Shown piece by piece: positions 56,550 through 64,000 of a DNA stretch of 64,000 nt (positions are counted from its first letter, which is position 1; every line of letters begins with the position of its first letter). This DNA comes from an uncultured Chloroflexota bacterium (GTDB taxonomy: Bacteria > Chloroflexota > Dehalococcoidia > Lucifugimonadales > UBA826). Below the pieces are notes generated by a model. That model saw only the letters and a program-made list of their open reading frames with translations. It was not told the DNA's origin and did no database searches. The stretch lies in assembly GCA_913045625.1 (NCBI GenBank), contig CAJWPE010000001.1, forward strand, positions 1 to 64,000, in the 5' to 3' direction. The position numbers were made by a program, and so were the translations under genes.

Positions 56550-57572
56550 TTATCCCCCGATGTGATACATCTCTACTTTTTTCAAATTTTTATTACTCAA
56601 ACTGGATCTCTGTTCAGAATAATTATCATCTCTTGCCTTCCATGTATTTTGAATAATGTGTATCAAATCTTCATCTGATACACCCGACCTCAAAGAAGAT
56701 CGTAAATCTAATCCTTTTTGCCCAAATAGGCATGTGAAAATTTCTCCTTCAGGAGAAAGTCTTAATCTCGTACAATCGCCACAAAAGGGTTGAGATACGG
56801 AAGAAATTACACCAAATTGTCCTTTTCCATCAAGAAATCTATATTTTTTTGCAACTTCACCTCTATATGCAGATTCTATAGGTTCAGCTGGAAAAACATC
56901 ATTAATTTGATCAATTAATTGTTTTGAAAATATAACTTCACTTAAATCCCACTGATTTAAATTACCGACATCCATATATTCAATAAATCTAGGAATTAAG
57001 TTATTTTCACGGCACCATTCAATTAACTCTAAAATTGTGTGGTCGTTCACATTTTTTTGAACAACTACGTTGATTTTAATTGGAGATAATCCAACTTTTT
57101 TAGCTTCCAAAATGCCATTTTTCACTTTTGAAGTGTCAAAGCCCCTACCATTCATTTTTTGAAAAACATCATCGTCTAATGAATCCAAACTCACAGTAAT
57201 TCTATTTAATCCTGCATCTTTTAGATCTTGGGCAAATTTTTCTAACAAATATGCATTTGTAGTCATTGCTATATCATCAATTTCATCTATACCTGCAAGC
57301 ATTTCGATCAAATCTGGAATATCTTGTCTAACTAAAGGTTCTCCGCCAGTAATTCTTATTTTTTTTACACCAATCTGAACTGAAACTTTAGCAATTCTAT
57401 AAATTTCTTCAAAAGAAAGTAATTTTTCTTTGGGCAAAAACTCATATCTTTCTCCAAAAATTTCAGCAGGCATGCAATATGTACATCGAAAATTACATCT
57501 ATCAGTTACAGAAATCCTGAGATCCCTTAAGGGCCTATTAAATTGGTCTACTGGATTTATCTTTTTCATCAT
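56550..57572 (-). CDS. moaA: GTP 3',8-cyclase MoaA
   Basis: A 340-aa radical-SAM enzyme, first step in molybdenum cofactor synthesis. The SAM cluster is CNFRCTYCMP (residues about 27-36), GGEPLVRQDI follows, and the second cluster has CGDCTRLRLSPEGEIFTC. The C-terminus ends in the conserved Gly-Gly (YHIGG). Its start overlaps the end of rdgB by 35 bases, more than usual, with no clear ribosome binding site, so the exact Met is uncertain (57572 or 57569). Confidence 0.94.
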   Translation of the reverse strand: MMKKINPVDQFNRPLRDLRISVTDRCNFRCTYCMPAEIFGERYEFLPKEKLLSFEEIYRIAKVSVQIGVKKIRITGGEPLVRQDIPDLIEMLAGIDEIDDIAMTTNAYLLEKFAQDLKDAGLNRITVSLDSLDDDVFQKMNGRGFDTSKVKNGILEAKKVGLSPIKINVVVQKNVNDHTILELIEWCRENNLIPRFIEYMDVGNLNQWDLSEVIFSKQLIDQINDVFPAEPIESAYRGEVAKKYRFLDGKGQFGVISSVSQPFCGDCTRLRLSPEGEIFTCLFGQKGLDLRSSLRSGVSDEDLIHIIQNTWKARDDNYSEQRSSLSNKNLKKVEMYHIGG

Positions 57573-58176
57573 AATTACTTTTTGATAATTGGTAGAGGAA
57601 TTCTACAGCTTTTGTCATTGCTTGACCTCTATGACTAATTTTTTGTTTCTCTAATAAAGACATTTCGGAAAAAGTTTTATTTTTTGATGGCACATAAAAC
57701 AAAGAATCATACCCAAAACCATTTATTCCTTTTGATTTTAGATGAATTCTACCTTCAATCTCTCCCTTAAAAGTTGTTACCTCTAATAAATTCGGATCCC
57801 AAATTGCAACCACACATACAAATTTAGCAAAAATCTCTTGATCTTTAAAAGGCTGAAGGTTTTGTATCAAGAAATTATTTCGATCTTGATCTGTTTTTCC
57901 TTCACCTCCATACCGTGCAGAAAAAACACCCGGTTCTCCGTTTAGAAGAGTAACTTCTAATCCTGAATCATCCGCAATAGTAAGTACTGACGATTGTTCG
58001 CCATATTGTTTAGCTTTTAAAATAGCATTTTCTTCAAAGGTGTTTCCTGTTTCTTCAACAGTAAAATCAATATTCAATTCTTCTAAATTTAAAAGTGAAA
58101 AAATATTTTTATCTAAAAATTCATTTAACTCATTAATTTTTTTAAAATTTTTCGTAGCAACCAATATTTTTATCAT
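57538..58176 (-). CDS. rdgB: dITP/XTP pyrophosphatase (RdgB/HAM1)
   Basis: A 212-aa house-cleaning NTPase that removes deaminated purine nucleotides. It starts IKILVATKNFKKINEL (T/S-x-N-x-x-K), then ADDSGLEVTLLNGEPGVFSARYGG, GYDSLFYVP and SHRGQAM. The C-terminal tail runs into moaA. It lies upstream of moaA in the same direction, with the FBP aldolase/phosphatase gene ahead. Confidence 0.93.
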   Translation of the reverse strand: MIKILVATKNFKKINELNEFLDKNIFSLLNLEELNIDFTVEETGNTFEENAILKAKQYGEQSSVLTIADDSGLEVTLLNGEPGVFSARYGGEGKTDQDRNNFLIQNLQPFKDQEIFAKFVCVVAIWDPNLLEVTTFKGEIEGRIHLKSKGINGFGYDSLFYVPSKNKTFSEMSLLEKQKISHRGQAMTKAVEFLYQLSKSNYDEKDKSSRPI

Positions 58177-58197
58177 TTGTGAAGCTAAAACTAATAA

Positions 58198-59316
58198 TTA
58201 TTGAAACTTAAATGACGATAACAACCCTTCAACAGTATCTCTAAATCCTCCATATTCAAGTTCAGTATAAGGAAGCATGGCAGGACCTGACCAACCTTGG
58301 CTCCTCATCTCCAAGCCTTTAAGTTGAGCTAATTTTCTTACTTCATCCCAAACAGGATTATCAAAAAAATCAACAAATGAATGAGAAAAATATCCGTCCG
58401 CATTTAATGAAAAACCTACGGCAGATACTAGAGGCAAACAATACGGCCCAGTTACTGCTGTATTAAGAGGGACAGGCATTAAAGGCATTACATGAGAACC
58501 CCTTGAGTCTCCACCAACATAATGTGCCTTAGTAAATGCAGATAAAATTTCTTCTGGAGCAGGAAATATTCCTTGATTTCTTATTAGGGCAACAGGATCA
58601 TCTTTGCCTGTATAGGTACCCGCTATTGAATGTAGTCTCTGGGCAGAAATTGAAGCTGCTTTATTATTAAAAGTTCGCGAATAAATTGAATCAATTCCAA
58701 ATCTTTCGTTATCTCTAAGTAATGCAGTGATTCCGTAATAATCATCAGGGGCATCTAATTTAAGAACACTATCTCCGTCAGTATTGTCCATATCTATAAC
58801 ATCAAATGAAAACCCTTTAATCATCGGAGGAAGCATTAAGCCTCCACAATACATGGGATCTGCAAAAGCTAAAAATAAAGGTAAATTGTAAGCACCTGGA
58901 CCACATTTATCGGCAGCAAAAACCATAAAAGATTCTGCAGGTCGAGGTGATTCCAAAGAATGATCAAATTCAATTTCCGCTACTGCAGGGCCCGCACCTC
59001 TAACATTTCCTGATGGGGCATCAACTAATAAATCTTGGCCGGCACCATATAACCCCTGAGATTTTGCGACATTTGTACCTTCAATAAAGGCATCCCATGC
59101 AAATTGATGAACCTCAGAATTATTTTCTCCTTTAGTGTGAGACATTAAAATCGCAATATCATCACCTGTATAGGATACGAAAACATCAATTAACAACCCG
59201 TCTGTTACAGCTTTCTGTGCTAAGGTTTCAACAGTTTCTAGCATCAAATCTGATGGCCTAGTGTGTCCTCCTATAGATCCAATATCTGCCTTAATCAAAG
59301 ACAACGTGATTTTCAT
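58198..59316 (-). CDS. fbp: Fructose-1,6-bisphosphate aldolase/phosphatase (archaeal type, class V)
   Basis: A 372-aa bifunctional gluconeogenic enzyme producing fructose-6-phosphate straight from triose phosphates. The start LSLIKADIGSIGGHTRPS holds metal-binding Asp and His. FVSYTGDDIAILMSH, MVFAADKCGPGAYNLPLF and GIFPAPEEI contain further metal and Schiff-base region residues. GGGAG precedes the ATG. The family is found in archaea and in deep-branching bacteria, including Chloroflexota. Its presence implies one-way gluconeogenesis. Confidence 0.92.
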   Translation of the reverse strand: MKITLSLIKADIGSIGGHTRPSDLMLETVETLAQKAVTDGLLIDVFVSYTGDDIAILMSHTKGENNSEVHQFAWDAFIEGTNVAKSQGLYGAGQDLLVDAPSGNVRGAGPAVAEIEFDHSLESPRPAESFMVFAADKCGPGAYNLPLFLAFADPMYCGGLMLPPMIKGFSFDVIDMDNTDGDSVLKLDAPDDYYGITALLRDNERFGIDSIYSRTFNNKAASISAQRLHSIAGTYTGKDDPVALIRNQGIFPAPEEILSAFTKAHYVGGDSRGSHVMPLMPVPLNTAVTGPYCLPLVSAVGFSLNADGYFSHSFVDFFDNPVWDEVRKLAQLKGLEMRSQGWSGPAMLPYTELEYGGFRDTVEGLLSSFKFQ

Positions 59317-59436
59317 ATAAATCTCCCAGTTATTTACTCATGAAATCATTTTATTACTTGAAGAGTGGAATATCTATAACAAGAATATTTTGATTTATAA
59401 TGTGTTTTTTAAAACCTACCTTAATATGGAAATTAA

Positions 59437-60579
59437 ATGCTATCTGAATTTCGAGTAATAGAATTAAGCGATTATCCTGCAGGATCAATATTGGGAATGC
59501 ATCTTGCTGATCAGGGTGCTGATGTGATCAAAGTAGAATCGAACCCCAACAACCGTGAAATAGTAAAACAAAATCTAGAAGCTTCTGTTTGGAATCGAGG
59601 GAAAAAATCATTTGCATTGCCCCATCCAGGAACTAGTTATGCTAATCAGGCAGATAACACTGAATTTAAATCTACCCTATTGAAATTGATTTCAATTTCA
59701 CAAATTTTTATAGAAAACATTGACACAAAATTTGGCGATGCAATTGAAATTTCATACGAAATGGCCAAAACAGTTAACCCTGAAATTATCTATATAAAAC
59801 TTACTTCATTTCCTGAAAACCATCCTTACAGGCATTTACCTAGCAAAGAAGAATTGATTTCTTCTGCTTCGGGAATCTATGCTATGAATGGATCAGGTCA
59901 AACACCAGTTAAAGGTGAAGGTCCTTCATTTCATGAAATTCCATATTCAAGTGGAATGGCTGGTATAACAGCAGCGCCAGCAGTAGCAGCAGCCATTTTT
60001 CAAAAATCTATTACTGGAAAAGGTCAATTGATTTCTATGTCAATTCACGATGCTATGTTCCAAGGAATGGGATCTCAGTTGGTCAGGCACCATCAAAGAC
60101 AAAATGGAAACCAAGAATCTCACCCAGTAATAAAAAGATTTTACCAATGCAAAGATTATAGGTGGATAAATATCAACATAGGTGGAATGAAACGATTTTT
60201 AGAACCATTCCTTCAATTAGTACATAAAATTGAATGGTTAGATCAATTAAGTAATTTACAATTTTTGAATGAAAATAAAGACGTTAAAATACACTTAGAA
60301 AAAGAATTTGAAAAATTATGGATTGAAAAAACTGCAGTTGAATGGGAAAACGCTCTTGATCAAATAGGTGTTCCGGGAACAATGTGCAGATCTGTAAATG
60401 AATGGATGGAATCTGACCAAGCAATTCAATCTGAAACAGTAATTCAAGTTAACGACCACTTTTTTGGAGAAATGAAACAGCCAGGAAGAATAATTAGAAC
60501 CAACCATCATTCCAAGATTAATCCAGCCCCCAAATTAGGTGAACATAATGAATTAATTGAGGGTTTGTTTAATGGATAA
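59437..60579 (+). CDS. CaiB/BaiF family CoA-transferase-like subunit, catalytic Asp replaced
   Basis: A 380-aa class III CoA-transferase homolog. It has the N-terminal fold start (FRVIELSDYPAGSILGMHLADQGADVIKVES) and TGKGQLISMSIHDAMFQ. Aligned backwards from TGKGQ, the position of the acyl-carrying Asp holds Ser172 (IPYSSGMAG), so it should not form the usual enzyme-acyl anhydride. It overlaps the second gene by 8 bases, suggesting a heterodimer in which this partner is structural or binds substrate. The N-terminal half is also shortened between residues 55 and 80. Confidence 0.83.
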   Translation: MLSEFRVIELSDYPAGSILGMHLADQGADVIKVESNPNNREIVKQNLEASVWNRGKKSFALPHPGTSYANQADNTEFKSTLLKLISISQIFIENIDTKFGDAIEISYEMAKTVNPEIIYIKLTSFPENHPYRHLPSKEELISSASGIYAMNGSGQTPVKGEGPSFHEIPYSSGMAGITAAPAVAAAIFQKSITGKGQLISMSIHDAMFQGMGSQLVRHHQRQNGNQESHPVIKRFYQCKDYRWININIGGMKRFLEPFLQLVHKIEWLDQLSNLQFLNENKDVKIHLEKEFEKLWIEKTAVEWENALDQIGVPGTMCRSVNEWMESDQAIQSETVIQVNDHFFGEMKQPGRIIRTNHHSKINPAPKLGEHNELIEGLFNG

Positions 60580-61783
60580 TCTGCCACTAAAAGGAATCAG
60601 GGTTTTAGATCTCACTTTAGTTTTAGCTGGACCTACATGTGGAAGAACTCTAGCTCAATACGGGGCAGAAGTGATTAAAATCGACCCTGACCATAGAGTT
60701 CCTGGTTTAACTCCCTGGATTGATGTTGGTAGAGGTAAAAAAAGCATTTGTTTAAACATTACTAAAAATGGTGGCCTTGAAGCTTTTTTAAAATTAGCAG
60801 AAACAGCTGATGTAATAATTGAAGGATTTAGAAAAGGTGTAACTGACCGGCTTGGAATAGGTTACGAAGAATTAAAAAAGAAGCATCCTAAAATTATTTA
60901 CGCATCAATTAATTGTTTTGGCCAAACCGGACCATGGTCATTAAGGCCTGGATTTGAACAAAACGCACAAGCAGCTACAGGTATTCAAGTTAGAAACAGT
61001 GGAGACATCTCTAATCCACCTAGAACGGCTACATATACTTTAAATGATTATGGAACAGGCTTAGCTGCTGCATATGCTGTAATCCTAGCTTTAATTGAGA
61101 GACAAAAGACAGGCAAAGGACAACGCGTGGAAGCTGCTTTGACGTATACTTCAGCAAATCTATCTGGAACCTTTCACACTAAACAAAATACTAACAACTT
61201 CGCATCAAAAATTCACTCAACACGCGTGGGTTCACAACCAGGACTAAAAGGTACAAATATTTTCAACAGATTATATGAAACAAAAAATGGATGGGTGTTT
61301 TTATCTGCACCAATTAGAGACAAAAACTATCAAGTCCCTATGCTAGGCTATTTAAATGCAGTTCCTGAATTTTCACATATTGCTGATATAGCTCATAAAA
61401 ATTTTGAAGGTTATGACAATAATGATCCAGAAGAAGAGATGTTAAAAATATTTTTAACAGAAACTTCCGAGTATTGGATTAATTTGCTACAAAAACATGA
61501 AATTGAAGCTGTAAAAAACATTTCTAGTGAAGAAATATTTAATGATGAATATAATCACAAAAGAAAAATGATTATGCAGCAGACTTATGAAAATTGGGGG
61601 ACAGTTACGTGGAGCGGCAATCCTGTATCAATCAATTCTAATGAACCCTTTAATGTAAGTCCTCCTCAATTTGGTGAACACACTTTTGATGTTTTAAAAC
61701 ATGCAGGAATTTCAGAAAATGAAATAAAAAATTTAATTGAATCTGGAGCTATTCCTGAAACTGTTCCTATTAATTTAAAGTAA
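60572..61783 (+). CDS. CaiB/BaiF family CoA-transferase
   Basis: A 403-aa class III CoA-transferase. The start is ATG 60572, with GAGGG 7 bases upstream; TTG 60557 overlaps that site. VLDLTLVLAGPTCGRTLAQYGAEVIKID is typical, and Asp159 in LNDYGTG is the expected catalytic Asp, followed by TGKGQRVEAAL. It probably moves CoA between carboxylic acids. Its 8-base overlap with the preceding Asp-less homolog points to a two-subunit enzyme. Its substrate is unknown. Confidence 0.88.
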   Translation: MDNLPLKGIRVLDLTLVLAGPTCGRTLAQYGAEVIKIDPDHRVPGLTPWIDVGRGKKSICLNITKNGGLEAFLKLAETADVIIEGFRKGVTDRLGIGYEELKKKHPKIIYASINCFGQTGPWSLRPGFEQNAQAATGIQVRNSGDISNPPRTATYTLNDYGTGLAAAYAVILALIERQKTGKGQRVEAALTYTSANLSGTFHTKQNTNNFASKIHSTRVGSQPGLKGTNIFNRLYETKNGWVFLSAPIRDKNYQVPMLGYLNAVPEFSHIADIAHKNFEGYDNNDPEEEMLKIFLTETSEYWINLLQKHEIEAVKNISSEEIFNDEYNHKRKMIMQQTYENWGTVTWSGNPVSINSNEPFNVSPPQFGEHTFDVLKHAGISENEIKNLIESGAIPETVPINLK

Positions 61784-63091
61784 TTTTTTTGCTTCTGCGG
61801 CAAAATGCTCAGCAAAATAAACACAAAGCCCCAAATATTGTTCAGGATCTAGCATTGAATTAATTTCTTCAGAATTAAAGTTTTGAGTAATTTCTTGTTG
61901 TTCATTCAATGCGGAAATAAAATCAACACCAGTTTTAGCAGAATGTTGAGCAGCGTCATAAACAACGTCGTGAGCTCTTTGTCGACCTAATTTCTTTCCA
62001 AGCTCTAGCATTATTTGCTCAGACATAATTAAACCACCACTTAAATCTAAATTTTTTCTCATTCGATCAGGAAATACCTTAAGATCAGAAAAAATATAAA
62101 TTGATGAATTTACAATTTTGTTAGTTAATTCACATGATCTGTCTATTGCAACATTAATCATCATAGAGGTAGTTTTATCTGCCTCATGCTCAGTTTGCAT
62201 AGCCTCCAATGACATAGGGACCAAAGACCGTAATTCAGCTGCCCAAGCAACAATATCCTGACAATTTCTAGGATTTCTTTTTTGGGGCATAGTTGAAGAT
62301 CCTACTGCTCCGTCTGGAACAGGTTCTTCAACTTCACCAAATTCCTGTTTCATTAGAGTATAAATCTCTCGGGCCATTTTACTAGAAGTAGCTGCAAACA
62401 TCGCCAAATTTAATATATATTCTGTAAGGTGATCTCCTATAGTACGTGCAGGCATAGACATAGAAGTAAAACCTAACTCTTCAGCCATCAATTTTTGTGT
62501 TTCTAAACCTTCCATTCCTACAGATGCCATAGTTCCTGCACCACCACCTAACATAGTCACAAAAACTCGTTCTTCACAATTTTTAAATCTATGAAAATGT
62601 CGAATAAGTTCATCAATCCACACAGCAATTTTATAGCCAAAAGTGGCAGGAACAGCATGTTGTCCATGTGTTCTTCCTGGTAAAGCATAATTTTTTGTTT
62701 CTAAAGCTAAATCTGATAAAACATCTAATAATTTCAAAATTTGCTCTAAAAATAATTGGTGAAATTGTTTAACTAATAACAGTTTACCTGTTTGAGTAAT
62801 ATTTTGAGTTGTAGCCCCCCAATGAATATAACCACCAGCTTCAGGACCACAAACTCTATCTAATTCCCAAATTAGAGGTACTAAAGGGTGACCTGTTTTA
62901 TCTAGAGATTGATTAATATTATCAATATTTAAATTAGCAATTAATGCCATTTCAGTAATTTTTTGAGCTGCACTTTCAGGAATAATTTTTTGTTTAGCTT
63001 GTGATCTTGCTAAAGCTGCTTCAACATCAAGATAGGCTTGAAATAACTGTTCTCTAGAAAAAAAGGTGGTGATTTTATCTATCTCATTCAT
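61775..63091 (-). CDS. Fumarase/aspartase-superfamily lyase (adenylosuccinate lyase/carboxymuconate cycloisomerase-like)
   Basis: A 438-aa lyase. The superfamily signature GSSTMPQKRNP is present, as are GYIHWGATTQNI and LPGRTHGQHAVPATFG with conserved His. The order and spacing fit the group that includes PurB and 3-carboxymuconate cycloisomerase (PcaB). It is not in the purine operon. It runs toward the CoA-transferase pair with a 9-base overlap. AGGAG precedes ATG. I cannot tell adenylosuccinate lyase from PcaB-like activity by sequence alone. Confidence 0.78.
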   Translation of the reverse strand: MNEIDKITTFFSREQLFQAYLDVEAALARSQAKQKIIPESAAQKITEMALIANLNIDNINQSLDKTGHPLVPLIWELDRVCGPEAGGYIHWGATTQNITQTGKLLLVKQFHQLFLEQILKLLDVLSDLALETKNYALPGRTHGQHAVPATFGYKIAVWIDELIRHFHRFKNCEERVFVTMLGGGAGTMASVGMEGLETQKLMAEELGFTSMSMPARTIGDHLTEYILNLAMFAATSSKMAREIYTLMKQEFGEVEEPVPDGAVGSSTMPQKRNPRNCQDIVAWAAELRSLVPMSLEAMQTEHEADKTTSMMINVAIDRSCELTNKIVNSSIYIFSDLKVFPDRMRKNLDLSGGLIMSEQIMLELGKKLGRQRAHDVVYDAAQHSAKTGVDFISALNEQQEITQNFNSEEINSMLDPEQYLGLCVYFAEHFAAEAKKLL

Positions 63092-63107
63092 TTAAGCTCC
63101 TTAAGTT

Positions 63108-63193
63108 TGTGGATATCATGTGGATATCATTTAAAGAAAAAGTCAATATTTTTATTCCAAAAAAGTATCCACACTTATATTAGATTTTCCACT
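63108..63193. promoter_or_regulatory. Cluster of near-consensus DnaA boxes between the lyase gene and obgE
   Basis: Against TTATCCACA: ATATCCACA on the minus strand at 63108-63116 and again at 63119-63127 (11 bases apart), GTATCCACA on the plus strand at 63165-63173 (one mismatch each), and TTTTCCACT at 63185-63193 (two mismatches). The first two lie in an exact 11-bp tandem repeat (GTGGATATCAT). The surrounding DNA is A+T-rich. It may be a DnaA-controlled site or part of an origin. Confidence 0.5.
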
Positions 63194-63205
63194 AATCTTC
63201 AACAA

Positions 63206-63217
63206 TATCACGTGATA
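63206..63217. promoter_or_regulatory. 12-bp perfect palindrome TATCACGTGATA
   Basis: A perfect dyad in the 215-base gap before obgE, 90 bases from its start. The size fits an operator for a dimeric regulator. Nothing else in the window repeats it as far as I saw. Confidence 0.35.
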
Positions 63218-63306
63218 AAATTGAATTAATTCCCCTGACTGATATTACTAGTTTCACCAATTAACACAGCCTTATTATAAATATTATTTTAAACAGATAA
63301 ACTCTA

Positions 63307-64000
63307 ATGATTGATCAAGTATACATAAATATAAAAAGTGGAAACGGTGGAAACGGTGCCATAAGTGGTAGACATGAGAAGTTTATTCCTAGAGGAGGTC
63401 CAGATGGAGGAGATGGAGGAAATGGAGGAGATGTTATTTTTAGAGGAAATAGGAATATAAATACATTGATTGGTTTTAGATATAAAAAAATATTTAAAGC
63501 TGAAAACGGTGGAAACGGCGCTAGTGCTAAAAAACATGGTAAAAACGGAAAAAGTATTTATATTGATGTTCCTACTGGTACTCAAATAGTAGATTCAAAC
63601 GAAGAAATAATTTTTGATATTGTTGAACACGATCAAGAGGAAATAGTTATATTTGGAGGACAAGGTGGTTATGGTAATGTTAAATATACATCTTCTACCA
63701 ATCAGTATCCAGTAATAGCCCAAAATGGCGAAAACGGGGTAGAAATGGATGTGAAATTAGAATTAAAAGTTTTAGCAGACGTTGGTATTATTGGTGCACC
63801 AAATGCAGGTAAATCTAGTCTCATTACATTTCTCACGTCTGCTAAACCTAAAATTGCTAATTATCCATTTACTACTCTAGAGCCTGTATTAGGAATACTA
63901 GATTACCGTGATGTAGACATGGTTATAGTGGATATTCCTGGTTTGATTGAAGGTGCGCATAATGGTATAGGCTTAGGTCATGATTTTCTTCGTCATATCG
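63307..64000 (+). CDS. obgE: GTPase Obg/CgtA (3'-truncated by window)
   Basis: Ribosome-associated GTPase involved in 50S maturation and stress response. The start MIDQVYINIKSGNGGNGAIS then RGGPDGGDGGNGGDV is the Gly-rich Obg fold. The G domain follows with P-loop GAPNAGKSSL, NYPFTTLEP (G2) and DIPGLIEGA (G3). The open frame runs off the window at base 64000, so the rest of the G domain and any C-terminal domain are outside. The usual FRREK block reads GRHEKF. The start follows the 215-base intergenic region with the DnaA-like boxes. Confidence 0.95.
   Translation, partial: MIDQVYINIKSGNGGNGAISGRHEKFIPRGGPDGGDGGNGGDVIFRGNRNINTLIGFRYKKIFKAENGGNGASAKKHGKNGKSIYIDVPTGTQIVDSNEEIIFDIVEHDQEEIVIFGGQGGYGNVKYTSSTNQYPVIAQNGENGVEMDVKLELKVLADVGIIGAPNAGKSSLITFLTSAKPKIANYPFTTLEPVLGILDYRDVDMVIVDIPGLIEGAHNGIGLGHDFLRHI

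Noticed and set aside
59317-59436. Promoters in the gap between fbp and the CoA-transferase pair
   Set aside because: Several AT-rich hexamers exist, but no -35/-10 pair with good spacing stood out on either strand.
63304-63585. Antisense ORF of 93 residues rich in Ser
   Set aside because: It is the complement of the Gly-rich start of obgE, whose Obg and G-domain motifs are clear on the plus strand.

Overview
The window is compact, AT-rich (roughly one third G+C by eye) bacterial chromosome with genes packed head to tail on both strands. I see no insertion sequence, prophage, CRISPR array or rRNA; there is one tRNA (Ser-UGA). No gene-free gap exceeds about 220 bases. The gene mix suggests a streamlined marine Chloroflexota of the SAR202/Dehalococcoidia type: F420 genes (cofC, cofD), an 11-subunit complex I, CaiB/BaiF CoA-transferases, thiolase-like plus DUF35 proteins, archaeal-type FBP aldolase/phosphatase, and the DUF3090/SCO1664 pair. 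The lineage is inferred from gene content, not from a marker-gene tree.

Layout. 1-9.3 kb: end of prmC, ligA, cofC/cofD on the opposite strand, recF with a small membrane protein, a DUF35 plus thiolase-like pair, a CPBP protease and a YfcE-like phosphodiesterase. 9.3-16 kb: trmL with a 44-residue Cys-containing ORF and a JAMM peptidase, two tandem SDR dehydrogenases, a lipoprotein cyclophilin, an NHL-repeat protein, a GNAT and a PIG-L deacetylase. 16-26.2 kb: nuoABCDHIJKLMN, without nuoE, nuoF and nuoG. 26.3-30.8 kb: ggt, a DRTGG protein, rpsU, DUF3090/SCO1664 and tRNA-Ser. 30.8-38.2 kb: sucCD, recA-recX, a CNNM/CorC protein, tilS and metF. 38.2-46.5 kb, minus strand: zinc ribbon, purF-purN-purM-purH, glycosyltransferase, nicotinate phosphoribosyltransferase, cimA. 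46.6-49.4 kb: a three-gene envelope locus with strong copper-binding character. 49.4-59.3 kb: trpB, methyltransferase, MFS exporter, pth, pentapeptide protein, sulfite-oxidase-family enzyme, RRM protein, moaC, rnhA, moaA, rdgB, FBP aldolase/phosphatase. 59.4-64 kb: two CaiB/BaiF proteins, a fumarase/aspartase-superfamily lyase and the start of obgE.

How the parts fit. The chromosome encodes respiration through a complex I lacking its NADH-oxidising module, next to the ability to make F420. It encodes acyl-CoA chemistry (SDR pair, thiolase-like/DUF35 pair, CoA-transferase pair), which suits a heterotroph using organic acids or sterol-like carbon. It also encodes molybdenum cofactor synthesis beside a molybdoenzyme, de novo purine synthesis, and central nucleic-acid maintenance. 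The most unusual items are the copper-like envelope locus, whose membrane protein would expose an N-terminal histidine after signal cleavage; two conserved genes (recF, trmL) whose only plausible start is ATT; and a cluster of near-consensus DnaA boxes before obgE. Several start sites were reset using Shine-Dalgarno positions and family N-termini.
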